Source: Oscillibacter sp. 1-3 | GTDB taxonomy: Bacteria > Bacillota > Clostridia > Oscillospirales > Oscillospiraceae | Direction: 5' to 3' | NCBI RefSeq assembly: GCF_000403435.2 | Contig: NZ_KE159703.1 | Location: 332,765 to 396,764, forward strand | Length of the DNA: 64,000 bases | Shown here: positions 6,607-15,129 of the stretch, one piece after another | Position numbering within the stretch: position 1 is the first letter of the stretch | Layout of the letters: each line of letters starts with the position of its first letter | The notes under the pieces: generated by a model | What the model saw: the letters and a program-made list of their open reading frames with translations, nothing else | The model's database searches: none | What the model was told of the DNA's origin: nothing | Program-made: the position numbers and the translations under genes

Positions 6607-8637
6607 ATGAGCGAGAAAGACAAGAACGCCCTGCCGGACGTGGAGACCGGCACGGCGGCGGAGATGGATGAGGTCATGCGCAAGTATGACCGGGAGTCCG
6701 CCACCCGTATCTGGGAGGGAGTGCCCAAGACGGTGGTCAGCGTGATTACGGCGCTGTTCTCCCTGTACTGCATCTGGTCCACTCTGTGGAGCACGGCGGA
6801 CCTTCCCATCCGCCTGTCGGCCTTTTTGGGGCTGATTATCATCATGGGCTATCTCAACTACCCCCTCCGCAAAGGACACGTGACCCCCAACTCCATGCCC
6901 TGGTACGACATCGCGCTGATGGTCCTGGGAGCCGGGTCCTTCTTCTATTACTGCCTGAATTACAGAAACCTGGTCATGGTCATTACCAGCGCCGCCAAGA
7001 TTGACCCCTGGGGCGAGAACGCCATCGACGGGGCGTGGCTCTATATTGCCCTGGGCATCATAGGGATTCTGTGCCTTGCGGAGCTGTGCCGCCGGTGCGT
7101 GGGCCTGCCCATCCTCTGCGTGGTGGGGGCGCTGATGATCTACACCTTTGCCAGCGGCCAGAGTCTGGCCCGGGTGATCTATACCCTCTTCTACGGCACC
7201 TCCGGCGTCATGGCCACGCCCATCCAGGTGTGCGCCAAGTTCATCGCCGTGTTCATCATCTTCGGCTCCTTCCTGGAGCGCACCGGCATCTCCAGTTTTT
7301 TCATCGACCTGGCCAACTGCGCAGCGGGCTCCTCCTCCGGCGGCCCGGCCAAGGTGGCGGTGATCTCCTCCGCCCTGTGCGGTATGGTCTCCGGCTCCTC
7401 CGTGGGCAATACGGTGACCACCGGCTCCGTCACCATCCCCATGATGAAGAAGACCGGCTATAAGGGCGAGTTTGCCGCGGCCGTGGAGGCCGCCGCCTCC
7501 ACCGGCGGGCAGATCATGCCCCCCATCATGGGCGCCGCCGCCTTCCTCATGGCGGAGTATATGGACACCACTTATGCCACCGTGGCGTTGAAGGCCATCC
7601 TCCCGGCCCTGCTGTACTTCACCGGCATCTTCCTCTCCGTCCATCTGGAGGCCAAGCGGCTGGGGCTCCAGGGCGTCCCCCGGGACCAGCTGCCCAGGTT
7701 CCGGCTGCTGATCCGCAGCATCTATCTGCTGATCCCCCTGGTGGTTCTGGTTTGGCTGGTGTCCACCGGCGCCCGGACTCTCCAGTTTTCCGCGGCCATC
7801 GCCATTGTGCTGACCATTCTGGTGAGCCTGCCCCATATCTTCCGGGACAGCCGCGCCCAGCACGGCGAGGGCTTCGCCGTCCACGCGGTGAAGGAGACCG
7901 CCGCCATGATCGCCTCCTCCCTGGAGGCCGGCGGCCGGGGCTGTATCACTGTGGCGGTGGCCTGCTCCATGGCCGGCATGGTGGCCGGGTGCATCACCGT
8001 GACGGGTCTGGCGTCCAAGCTGGTCAGCGCGGTGGTGAACATCAGCCGTATGATCCCCAACGAGGCGCTGGCCCTGTTTATCGCCCTGTTTTTGACCATG
8101 CTGTGCTGCATCGTGCTGGGCATGGGCGTGCCCACCACCGCCAACTACTGCATCATGGCCTCCACCTGCGCCCCCATTTTGATTACCCTGGGCATCGGCA
8201 AGATCCCCGCCCACTTCTTCGTCTTTTACTTCGGCATCGTGGCGGACATCACGCCCCCCGTGGCCCTGGCGGCCTACGCCGGCAGCGCCATTGCCAAGTC
8301 CAACCCCATGAAGACCGGCGTCAACGCCACAAAGCTGGCCATTGCCGCCTTCATCGTGCCCTATATCTTCGCCTTCAATCCCGCCATGCTTCTGGTGGAT
8401 ACCGGCCCGGTGGACGTGGTGGTGATTGTCGTCACCTCGCTGGTGGGCCTGTTCGGCATTGCGGCGGCCCTCAACGGCACGCTGTTCCGCAGAATCAATC
8501 CCCTGTTCCGCGTCCTTATGGCGGTGGGCGGATTGAGCATGATGTTCCCGGGGTTTGCCAGCGACATCATCGGTCTGGTGCTGGTGCTGGGCGTTGTGGC
8601 CCTTCAGAAGATGGGCGCCCAAAAGGCCGCGGCCTGA
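6607..8637 (+). CDS. TRAP transporter fused permease (DctQM type, TAXI class)
   Basis: 676 residues, many hydrophobic segments. TAXI-TRAP systems use one polypeptide joining the small DctQ-like and large DctM-like membrane parts. The first 180 residues hold DctQ-like helices. The rest holds the DctM part with the conserved glycine/serine-rich stretch GMVSGSSVGNTVTTGSVTIP and the G..G..TGGQIMPPIMGAAAF motif, plus MGVPTTANY near residue 515. Start at 6607 has AAGGAGG upstream. It lies 160 bases after its binding protein in the same direction; together they form a secondary, ion-driven importer. Substrate cannot be told from sequence. Confidence 0.95.
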   Translation: MSEKDKNALPDVETGTAAEMDEVMRKYDRESATRIWEGVPKTVVSVITALFSLYCIWSTLWSTADLPIRLSAFLGLIIIMGYLNYPLRKGHVTPNSMPWYDIALMVLGAGSFFYYCLNYRNLVMVITSAAKIDPWGENAIDGAWLYIALGIIGILCLAELCRRCVGLPILCVVGALMIYTFASGQSLARVIYTLFYGTSGVMATPIQVCAKFIAVFIIFGSFLERTGISSFFIDLANCAAGSSSGGPAKVAVISSALCGMVSGSSVGNTVTTGSVTIPMMKKTGYKGEFAAAVEAAASTGGQIMPPIMGAAAFLMAEYMDTTYATVALKAILPALLYFTGIFLSVHLEAKRLGLQGVPRDQLPRFRLLIRSIYLLIPLVVLVWLVSTGARTLQFSAAIAIVLTILVSLPHIFRDSRAQHGEGFAVHAVKETAAMIASSLEAGGRGCITVAVACSMAGMVAGCITVTGLASKLVSAVVNISRMIPNEALALFIALFLTMLCCIVLGMGVPTTANYCIMASTCAPILITLGIGKIPAHFFVFYFGIVADITPPVALAAYAGSAIAKSNPMKTGVNATKLAIAAFIVPYIFAFNPAMLLVDTGPVDVVVIVVTSLVGLFGIAAALNGTLFRRINPLFRVLMAVGGLSMMFPGFASDIIGLVLVLGVVALQKMGAQKAAA

Positions 8638-8668
8638 CAGGCCGGAGGGCTGAATCCCAGAAAGAGAA

Positions 8669-8697
8669 AGCGCCGCCTGCTGAAAGCAGGCGGCGCT
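8669..8697 (+). terminator. Hairpin after the TRAP operon
   Basis: AGCGCCGCCTGCT / AGCAGGCGGCGCT with a GAA loop, 30 bases past the permease stop. No T-run on the plus strand. The same arm sequence recurs at 8859-8887. Confidence 0.6.
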
Positions 8698-8703
8698 CGG
8701 CCT

Positions 8704-8767
8704 GTCAAAAAACGGTGGAGATTGATTCAACGGGAAGGAGGGGTGTGTGCGGGGAACCCAGGAGGGG
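8704..8767. repeat. 64-bp dispersed repeat, copy 1 (inverted relative to 61761-61824)
   Basis: Begins GTCAAAAAACG and continues through GAGATTGATTCAACGGGAAG and GTGTGTGCGGGGAACCC. The reverse complement occurs at 61761-61824 with one visible mismatch. In both places a GC hairpin sits immediately beside the GTCAAAAAACG end. Confidence 0.85.
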
Positions 8768-8824
8768 TTCCCTGCGCTGTTTCAATTAGGGACTTTCAGA
8801 ACTTTTTGAGGTTCTGGAAATCCT

Positions 8825-8887
8825 GCTCAGCTTGCCGAAAAGTATTTTCGGCAAGCTGAGCGCCGCCTGCTTTCAGCAGGCGGCGCT
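8825..8887 (-). terminator. Double hairpin after the leftward Spo0A-like gene
   Basis: Two adjoining stems: GCTCAGCTTGCCGAAAA / TTTTCGGCAAGCTGAGC (8825-8861), then GCGCCGCCTGCT / AGCAGGCGGCGC (8860-8886). They lie just after the stop of the minus-strand gene at 8892 and between convergent genes. Confidence 0.65.
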
Positions 8888-8891
8888 TCCT

Positions 8892-9440
8892 TTATTCAAG
8901 CCCACACAGTAGCCCGCCGGAGAGATAGAGGTTTTTGAAGATCTCCGGAGGGACCTCCTTGTCGCAGAGAAAGGCGACAATCTGTTCCACCAGCACCCTG
9001 TCCGCCGTAATGGCGGGAAAGGCGGCCCAGATCTTGGGGTCTCCGATGTGGCTGATAATTCCATATTTCTCACTGACTTGGTCAAAGATGATCTCATAGA
9101 GCTGCGGAGCGGCGGCCTGTTCCCACAGATACCGGGCCAGGGCGCAGATAAAGCTGTCCAGCGTGGGTTTTTCCACCAGCTCCCGGTGGTAATATTCCTT
9201 CAAGAGGGGCCGGCTCTCCGGCTTGGCCCAGATGTCGTCCACCGCCCGAGCCATGGAGCGGTAAATACTTTTCGGATTGCGCTTGTCTCCGATGCCGACC
9301 AGCTGCTCGCACAGCTGATCCATATTGACCGGCATGGGCTGCGCTTTGACGGCCTCCATGATTGCGTAATTGAGCAGGCCGTAGCCCTCCCAGCTTCCGT
9401 GGTTTGCAAGCTCCGACAGAATCCGTGAGAGATTTTTCAT
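8892..9440 (-). CDS. Stand-alone Spo0A C-terminal-like DNA-binding protein
   Basis: 182 residues from ATG 9440, chosen because GAAAGGA lies 8 bases upstream. Residues about 5-105 align by eye with the DNA-binding domain of Spo0A. SRILSELA..GSWEGYGLLNYAI matches the start of that domain. NPKSIYRSMARAVDDIW matches the recognition-helix region (VERAIRHAIEVAW in Spo0A). KPTLDSFICALARYL matches its end (KPTNSEFIAMVADKL). There is no receiver domain, so it cannot be a phosphorelay target like Spo0A. The last 75 residues are unrecognised. It is probably a transcription factor or a regulator of Spo0A-type sites; that role is inferred. Confidence 0.7.
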   Translation of the reverse strand: MKNLSRILSELANHGSWEGYGLLNYAIMEAVKAQPMPVNMDQLCEQLVGIGDKRNPKSIYRSMARAVDDIWAKPESRPLLKEYYHRELVEKPTLDSFICALARYLWEQAAAPQLYEIIFDQVSEKYGIISHIGDPKIWAAFPAITADRVLVEQIVAFLCDKEVPPEIFKNLYLSGGLLCGLE

Positions 9441-9618
9441 CCCTGTCATCCTTTCTCTATCTTTGGATGTATACAGAATATGACAAATTTCCCCAGTTTT
9501 CCGCACTTGTGACGGTATATGACAGTATCTGACAAAAATTGACACAGCCGCGGGCCTGCCGGTCGGGAGATGGACGGAGAGGACACGGGCCCGCCGCGGC
9601 TGGCGGGCGGATGGGGGC

Positions 9619-9660
9619 AAAAAATCCCCCATTCCCGGGCCGGAGCCCGAAAATGGGGGA
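9619..9660 (-). terminator. Terminator of the leftward symporter gene
   Basis: On the minus strand TCCCCCATT / AATGGGGGA arms enclose an inner GGGC/GCCC stem and are followed by six T. It ends the cyuA-like/symporter transcript. Confidence 0.88.
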
Positions 9661-9671
9661 GTCGCGCAGAA

Positions 9672-10871
9672 TCAGAGCTCCACTGTCTGGATGGATTCTT
9701 TCTTGATGCCGTGCTTTTCGGCGTAGCCGGTGAGGATCAGGGTCAGAGCGCCGTCGCCGGTGACGTTGCAGGCGGTGCCGAAGCTGTCCTGGAGGGCGAA
9801 GATGGCCAGCATCAGGGCGGTGCCGTCGCTGTCAAAGCCCAGAATGCCGGTAATCAGGCCCAGGGAGGCCATGACCGTGCCGCCGGGGACGCCGGGGGCG
9901 CCGATGGCGAAGATGCCCAGCAGCAGGATGAAGAGCACCATGCGGCCCGCGTTGGGCAGCTCCCCGTAGAGCACCTTGGAGACGATCATCACAAAGAAGG
10001 TCTCGGTGAGGGCGGAACCGCACAGGTGGATGTTGGCGAACAGGGGCACGCCGAACTCCACCATGTCGGAGCGGAGCACGGAGCTCTTGCGGGCGCAGTC
10101 CAGGGCCACTGCCAGCGTGGCGGCGGAGGACATGGTGCCAACGGCGGTGAGGTAGGCGGGGCCGTAGTGCTTCACCACCTCAATGGCGCTGTGGCCGGAG
10201 TAGGCGCCGGCGAAGCCGTAGAGGACTGCCATCCAGATGTAGTGGCCCGCCATGACGATGACGATGGCCAGCAAAAAGGCGGGGAACTGCTTGGTGATGG
10301 TGCCGTCATAGCTCAGGCCGCAGAAGGTCAGGGCGATGAAGAAGGGCAGGACGGGAATGACCACCTTCTTCACAACGCTGAGGACGATGTTCTGGAACTC
10401 CTGGAGCACCACGGTGATGGTCTTGGCCTTGGTCCACACGGCGGCCAGGCCGATGAGCACGGAGAACACCAGGGCGCTCATGACGGGCATGATCTGGGGA
10501 ATGTCCAGCTGGAAGGCCACGCCGGGCAGCTCCTTCAAGCCCTCCATGCTGGAGGCGATGGGCAGGAAGGGCACCAGCACGTAGCCGGCCGCCATGGACA
10601 TCAGCGTGGCCAGCACGGTGCTGACGTAGGCGGCGACGATTGCCACCATCAGCATCCTCGTGGCGTTGGAGCCCATCTTGGTGATGGAGGGGGCGATGAA
10701 GCCGATGACGATCAGGGGCACGCAGAACATGATGAGCTGGTTCAGGACGTACTTGAGCGTCACCACGATGGTCATGACGCTCTCCGGCAGGAACAGGCCC
10801 AGCACAATGCCCACCACAATGCCGATCAGCAGCTTCAGGGGCAGGCTCATTCCCTTTTTCTCAGCGGTCAT
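9672..10871 (-). CDS. Dicarboxylate/amino acid:cation symporter (DAACS family)
   Basis: 399 residues, with hydrophobic helices throughout and the family core: a serine-rich hairpin segment (TMSSAATLAVALDC), the loop before helix 7 and FANIHLCGSALTETFF near residue 285 in place of the classic NMDGTA motif, then GAPGVPGGTVMASLGL near 325. Members take up glutamate, aspartate, serine/threonine or dicarboxylates with Na+ or H+. It lies 110 bases after, and in the same direction as, a cysteine-desulfidase/serine-dehydratase-like gene, pointing to serine, threonine or cysteine as substrate. That substrate is an inference. A paralogue lies at 59087. Confidence 0.93.
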   Translation of the reverse strand: MTAEKKGMSLPLKLLIGIVVGIVLGLFLPESVMTIVVTLKYVLNQLIMFCVPLIVIGFIAPSITKMGSNATRMLMVAIVAAYVSTVLATLMSMAAGYVLVPFLPIASSMEGLKELPGVAFQLDIPQIMPVMSALVFSVLIGLAAVWTKAKTITVVLQEFQNIVLSVVKKVVIPVLPFFIALTFCGLSYDGTITKQFPAFLLAIVIVMAGHYIWMAVLYGFAGAYSGHSAIEVVKHYGPAYLTAVGTMSSAATLAVALDCARKSSVLRSDMVEFGVPLFANIHLCGSALTETFFVMIVSKVLYGELPNAGRMVLFILLLGIFAIGAPGVPGGTVMASLGLITGILGFDSDGTALMLAIFALQDSFGTACNVTGDGALTLILTGYAEKHGIKKESIQTVEL

Positions 10872-10981
10872 AAAAAATCCTCTCTTTCTGTGTCAACACA
10901 CACAACACAAATTTTGCTCCGCGGATCTCTGTTCCAGCATACGCGCGGCGGAGCCCGCGCATACGCGGAGCGGGGGAGATT

Positions 10982-12277
10982 TTACGCCTTGGGGGGCTGT
11001 CCGGTCATGATGCGGATGATCTCCCGGTCCGTCTCCCGCATGCCCAGGCGGCCCAGGCGGCCGATGTTGGCGATGGTGTTCTCCACGCCTTTGGAGACAA
11101 TGCCCTCGCCGCCGTAGAACTGCTGCTGGCTGCGGTACATATGGTAGCCCAGGAGGCCCGCGTCCACCGCGGCGGCGATCTTGGCCGCGCAGGAGGGCTT
11201 GGCCCCGTCGCAGATCATGCCGGAGATGGTGGCCAGGGCGTTGACCAAGGTGTGGGCCACGGTCTCAAAGTCTCCGCCCTGGAGCCAGGCGATGGCGGCG
11301 CCGGCGCCGCACCCGGCGCTGACGGCCCCGCAGTAGGCGCTGAGGCGGCCGATGCCGGTCTTCATGTGGATGGTCAAAAGGTCGCTGAGGGTGACGGCGC
11401 GGAGCATGGTCTTCTGGCTCACGTTCAGTTCCTTGGCGTACTCGATGACGGGCACCGAGGCGGTGATGCCCTGGTTGCCGCTGCCGGAGACGATGATGAC
11501 CGGCATCTCGCAGCCGCTCATGCGGGCGTCGGACCCGGCGGCGGCCATGGCCCGGGCGCGGATTTTGATGTCGTCCCCGTAGTGCTGCCGGAGGACCTTG
11601 CCGATGTTGGCGCCCCAGTCGTGGGCCATGCCCTCCTGGGCGATGGCGTAGTTGTAGTCGATCTGCCGCTGGACGATCTCCCGCACGTCCTCGATGTCGC
11701 AGGTGTTCACAAAGTCCACGATGGCCTCCACGGACATGCAGCTGCGGTCCGTCAGGCCGCCGGTATTGTCCTGGGACACCACGTTTCCGGCCTCCAGCAG
11801 AGTCTGGCCGCTGCGCTCAATGAGGACGATGTTGGTGTGGTAGTCCGCGATGCGCAGGCGGACGGTGTCCTCGCCGGCGGTGAGGGTGAGGATGATGTCA
11901 AAGACCACGTCCCCCGGCGCGGGGGCCACCCGGACCTCATGACTGTCCAGATAGGCTTTGATCTCCGCTTTCTGCGCATCCGTCACCTGGGAGATGACCT
12001 CCAGGATCTTCCCGGCGTCTCCGGCCACGGCGCCGGCTGCGGCGGAGGCCTCAATGCCCTTGAGTCCGCCGGTGTTTGGCACCACCACGCTTTTGACGTT
12101 TTTAATGATGTTCCCGCTGGCCTCCACCAGGATTTTGTCCGGCAGACGGCCCAGGACTTCCCGGGCCTTGGCGGCGCCGTAGGCGATGGCGATGGGCTCC
12201 GTACAGCCCATGGCGGGCACCAGTTCCTCCCGCAGGATCTGCACGAAATGGTGATAGCGCTGGTCCGTTTTGTCCAT
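10982..12277 (-). CDS. cyuA: L-cysteine desulfidase / L-serine dehydratase-like enzyme (UPF0597, CyuA/YhaM family)
   Basis: 431 residues from ATG 12277, preceded by AAGGAGGAG. Family features: PAMGCTEPIAIAYGAA near residue 25 and MICDGAKPSCAAKIA near 355, which supply cysteines for a 4Fe-4S cluster, plus SGCEMPVIIVSGSGNQG in the middle. Characterised relatives (archaeal CdsB and enterobacterial CyuA) split L-cysteine to pyruvate, ammonia and sulfide. The cluster fold is shared with iron-sulfur serine dehydratases, so serine is an alternative substrate. It is first in an operon with the DAACS symporter, which likely imports the substrate. A small GC hairpin (12301-12320) lies in its leader. 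Confidence 0.88.
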   Translation of the reverse strand: MDKTDQRYHHFVQILREELVPAMGCTEPIAIAYGAAKAREVLGRLPDKILVEASGNIIKNVKSVVVPNTGGLKGIEASAAAGAVAGDAGKILEVISQVTDAQKAEIKAYLDSHEVRVAPAPGDVVFDIILTLTAGEDTVRLRIADYHTNIVLIERSGQTLLEAGNVVSQDNTGGLTDRSCMSVEAIVDFVNTCDIEDVREIVQRQIDYNYAIAQEGMAHDWGANIGKVLRQHYGDDIKIRARAMAAAGSDARMSGCEMPVIIVSGSGNQGITASVPVIEYAKELNVSQKTMLRAVTLSDLLTIHMKTGIGRLSAYCGAVSAGCGAGAAIAWLQGGDFETVAHTLVNALATISGMICDGAKPSCAAKIAAAVDAGLLGYHMYRSQQQFYGGEGIVSKGVENTIANIGRLGRLGMRETDREIIRIMTGQPPKA

Positions 12278-12359
12278 AGTTCTCCTCCTTTTCAGCGATT
12301 GCGTCTCCCGGAGGGAGACGCCTCCATGGTAGCATTTGGGCGAGGGGGTTGTCAAGGAA

Positions 12360-12526
12360 TTAGGCCATGTTTGAAAAATGTCAAAACGCCCAAGCGACGG
12401 ATCTTTTTCCGCCGCTTTGCGTTGATTTTCCTTGCCATACTCAGAGTATGGCGGCGTCAAATTGCCTTGACCGGCAAAAAAAATCTCTCGCCGCTGCGTA
12501 TTTTGCCATTTATCAAAACAAGGCCT
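12360..12526. repeat. 167-bp inverted-repeat element, copy B
   Basis: Ends TTAGGCCATGTTTGAAAAATG and CATTTATCAAAACAAGGCCT are inverted repeats and match copy A at 1343-1508. The interior contains its own short hairpin CCATACTC/GAGTATGG. It fills most of the 348-base gap between the cyuA-like gene and the SARP regulator; nothing else is seen there. Confidence 0.75.
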
Positions 12527-12625
12527 GGGAATCAGGAATGATTTCCCCATTTCGCGCCGCCTCCCTGGCCGGCCCGTTTGCCGGGAGTTCTGCTGGCTGC
12601 AGTCATATGAACAGGACAAAACTGT

Positions 12626-13777
12626 TCAGCCGGGCGGCAGGAGCTGGACGAAGGAGGTGATGCGGACGGGAGCGTGGGGGTAACGGCGGGTGAAGGAGCG
12701 CACCAGGCGGGCGCAGACAGCCCGGCTGGCATCGTAGTCCGCCTGGGGCAGCAGCAGGACGAACTGGGCCGCGCCGCAGCGGGCGGCGGCGTCCCCCCGC
12801 CGCAGGCCCTCCCGGATCACCTCCTCCAGGTGGTCCATGGCCCGGTCCAGACTGCGGCGGGGCAGGGAGTCGTCCCCGGCGGCGGTGAGCAGGGCGATGT
12901 GGACCGGCCGGCCGTTCCGGCCCGCCATCCGGGCGGTGCTGTGGCAGATGGTTCGGAAGGCGTCGAAGCCGCACAGCAGGGTGCCGGACCGGGGAGGCTC
13001 CAGCAGGGTCTCCAGCAGCGTGGCGGGGGAGACCGCCCTTGGGTCCCGGTCCCCCAGGGCCTCCTGGTACAGGTCCCGCAGGTCCTGGGAGGGCAGGACT
13101 CCCAGCCGGGAGAGCAGGTGCCCGTGGAGAGCGTCATAGGCCTGAACGGCCTCCTGGCAGCGGTCCAGATGGAGCAGGGCCTCTATGCGAAAGCGGCACA
13201 GGTCCTCCCGGCAGGGCTCCAGGGTGCAGGCGGCGGCGCTCAGGTCCGAGATCTCCTGCCAGCGGCCCCCTTCCGCTAGGGCGGTAAGAGCGGTCAGAAG
13301 GGTCTCCAGGTACTGCCGCCGCAGGGTCTCCGCCTGGGCGTCTGCCCAGGGATGGCCGGCGAGGAACGGGAGGAAGTTCCCCCGGTACAGGGCCAGGGCC
13401 TCCAGCCGCGGTTCCAGGTCCTCCGACGCCAGCAGGCGGGCGAAGTCCTCCGCGTCCAGAACCAGGGGGGCCTCCGGGTCCCACTGGCAGCCGCCCTCCC
13501 GGCTGAGGATCAGGGCCCTTCCGCACCCCGCCCCCAGCTGGTCCAGGGCGGAGCGGGCCCGATGGAGGATGGCCTTTAGGGCGTTGAGGGACCCGGCGTC
13601 CTGCCCGGCCCAGAGCAGGTCCGACAGCTCCCCGTAGGAAACGGGGCGGGCCCGCTCCCAGATCAGGAAGGCCAGCAGCAAAAAGAGCTTGCGGGAGCGG
13701 CCGCCGGTGAGCGCCGCCTCCCCCCGGCGGATGGAGAAGCCCCCAAGGGTCTGTACGCGCAGGATAGGAGTGTCCAT
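12626..13777 (-). CDS. SARP/BTAD-family transcriptional regulator with degenerate GGDEF-like C-terminus
   Basis: 383 residues from ATG 13777 (GGGGG upstream). The N-terminus is a winged helix of the OmpR/SARP type (RVQTLGGFSIRRGEAALTGG, then KLFLLLAFLI). The bacterial transcriptional activation domain follows (about residues 95-250, with W.....YLETLLTALTALA and LH..LL..LGVLPSQDLRDLYQEAL). The last 115 residues resemble the end of a GGDEF domain: LRRGDAAARCGAAQFVLLLPQADYDAARAVCARLVR-like, with GAAQF where GGDEF should be. If so, it would be a catalytically dead sensor or dimerisation module. Divergent from the transglutaminase gene; targets unknown. Confidence 0.82.
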   Translation of the reverse strand: MDTPILRVQTLGGFSIRRGEAALTGGRSRKLFLLLAFLIWERARPVSYGELSDLLWAGQDAGSLNALKAILHRARSALDQLGAGCGRALILSREGGCQWDPEAPLVLDAEDFARLLASEDLEPRLEALALYRGNFLPFLAGHPWADAQAETLRRQYLETLLTALTALAEGGRWQEISDLSAAACTLEPCREDLCRFRIEALLHLDRCQEAVQAYDALHGHLLSRLGVLPSQDLRDLYQEALGDRDPRAVSPATLLETLLEPPRSGTLLCGFDAFRTICHSTARMAGRNGRPVHIALLTAAGDDSLPRRSLDRAMDHLEEVIREGLRRGDAAARCGAAQFVLLLPQADYDASRAVCARLVRSFTRRYPHAPVRITSFVQLLPPG

Positions 13778-13978
13778 GGGGATGCCCCCTTTCAGTTTGT
13801 TCAGATAAGGTTGAGACAGGAAACGAGGCTTCCGGCGTTCTCTGTAAAGGGGTTCCCATCTCCGTTTCCTCATCAGATTAGCACATTTTTTTCTGCCGCG
13901 CAACAGGTTGGTTACATGAAAAAGAAAAAAATGAAAAAAATTTTCGAAAAAGTACTTCCATTTTCCGGAGGCATGTGC

Positions 13979-13984
13979 TATACT
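13979..13984 (+). promoter_or_regulatory. Extended -10 promoter of the transglutaminase-like gene
   Basis: TGTGC followed by TATACT (13979-13984), 75 bases before the start. A -35 box is not obvious. The TG extension could compensate. Confidence 0.55.
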
Positions 13985-14059
13985 GTCCCTAGATTAGAAG
14001 CGTGGGCCGTGCTTGAATGGCCCCAAGGTATGTATTTGGGCAAAAATGAGGTATCAATT

Positions 14060-15028
14060 ATGAAGATTTTCAGAAGGATCGTCCCACTGGTGCTCTCGGC
14101 GGTTCTGCTGGCGGGCAGCGCCTCCGCTCTTGGCGCGGGAGGAACTGTCAACAATACGCGGCTGGCTGAGGTGACTCTGGCGGACGCGGCGGTGCCCCTG
14201 GCCGGGGCGTCGAACACGCTGCTGCTGCCGGTGGCCTCCGGCACCTCCGTGAAAAAGAACTCCAGGGCCATCATCGACTACTCCAATACACAGGACGGCT
14301 ATGTGATGGTCCAGTTCACCGCGTCCACGTCCAAAAAGCTGAAGGTGCAGGTTTCCGGCCCCACCCGGGATAAGCCCTACTACGACCTGAAGCCGGGGGA
14401 GTGGACCACCTTCCCCCTGTCCGACGGCAACGGCACTTACAAGGTGACGGTGTTTGAGAACACCACCGCCCAAAAGTACGCTGAGGTGGTATCGGTGACC
14501 TTTAAGGTGACGCTGAGCGACGAGTTCGCTCCCTATCTGCGGCCCAATCAGTATGTGGACTATGAGAACGCCACAAACACCCTGGCCAAGGCCAAGGAGC
14601 TGGCAGGCAGTGAGACCGACCCCTTGAAGCTGGTGGAGAAGGTCTATACCTTTGTGGTGAACAATCTGACCTATGACCGCCAGCTGGCGGCCACGGTCCA
14701 GAGCGGCTACCTGCCGGTGCTGGACAATGTGCTGGCCGCGAAAAAGGGCATCTGCTTTGACTACGCCAGCTTGATGACGGGGATGCTCCGCAGTCTGGGC
14801 GTGCCCTGCAAGCTGGTGGTGGGCTACGCCGGCACTACCAATCCGGCCTACCACGCCTGGATCAGCGTCTGGACGAAGGAGACCGGCTGGATCGACAACG
14901 CCATCTATTTTGACGGCAGCACCTGGCACCGGATGGACCCCACCTTTGCCTCCTCCGGCAAGAGCAGCAGCTCGATTTTGAAGTTCATCGGCGACGGAAG
15001 CCATTACAAGGAGACCAGCCTCTACTGA
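14060..15028 (+). CDS. Secreted transglutaminase-like protein
   Basis: 322 residues from ATG 14060, the start that places a normal signal peptide (MKIFRRIVPLVLSAVLLAGSASALGAG) first. Residues about 85-175 are a beta-rich domain with a GEWTTFPLSDGNGTYKV segment. Residues about 195-310 are a transglutaminase-core domain with a complete triad: cysteine in KKGICFDYASLMTGMLRSLG, histidine in AYHAWISVW, aspartate in RMDPTFASS. Such exported proteins act as cysteine peptidases or cross-linkers at the cell surface. It stands alone between divergent SARP regulator and pilus operon; substrate unknown. Confidence 0.9.
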   Translation: MKIFRRIVPLVLSAVLLAGSASALGAGGTVNNTRLAEVTLADAAVPLAGASNTLLLPVASGTSVKKNSRAIIDYSNTQDGYVMVQFTASTSKKLKVQVSGPTRDKPYYDLKPGEWTTFPLSDGNGTYKVTVFENTTAQKYAEVVSVTFKVTLSDEFAPYLRPNQYVDYENATNTLAKAKELAGSETDPLKLVEKVYTFVVNNLTYDRQLAATVQSGYLPVLDNVLAAKKGICFDYASLMTGMLRSLGVPCKLVVGYAGTTNPAYHAWISVWTKETGWIDNAIYFDGSTWHRMDPTFASSGKSSSSILKFIGDGSHYKETSLY

Positions 15029-15055
15029 TTGTATAAAATTCAGGGAAAATTACCC

Positions 15056-15084
15056 TTTACGGATTCCGGATTTTCCGGTACAAT
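15056..15084 (+). promoter_or_regulatory. Promoter of the pilus-like operon
   Basis: TTTACG (15056-15061), a 17-base spacer, TACAAT (15079-15084); start of pilC follows 45 bases later. Confidence 0.75.
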
Positions 15085-15129
15085 GAGAGCATAGTTTTTG
15101 ATGCGCGTCAGCGCGGATTGGAGCGTTTC

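Noticed and set aside
6589-8730. Very long open frame (713 codons) on the minus strand opposite the TRAP permease
   Set aside because: Low-complexity Gly/His/Gln/Asp-rich translation typical of antisense to GC-rich genes; no start signals. Same verdict for other antisense frames such as 49549-52017, 51948-53795, 37135-39321 and 56479-58833.
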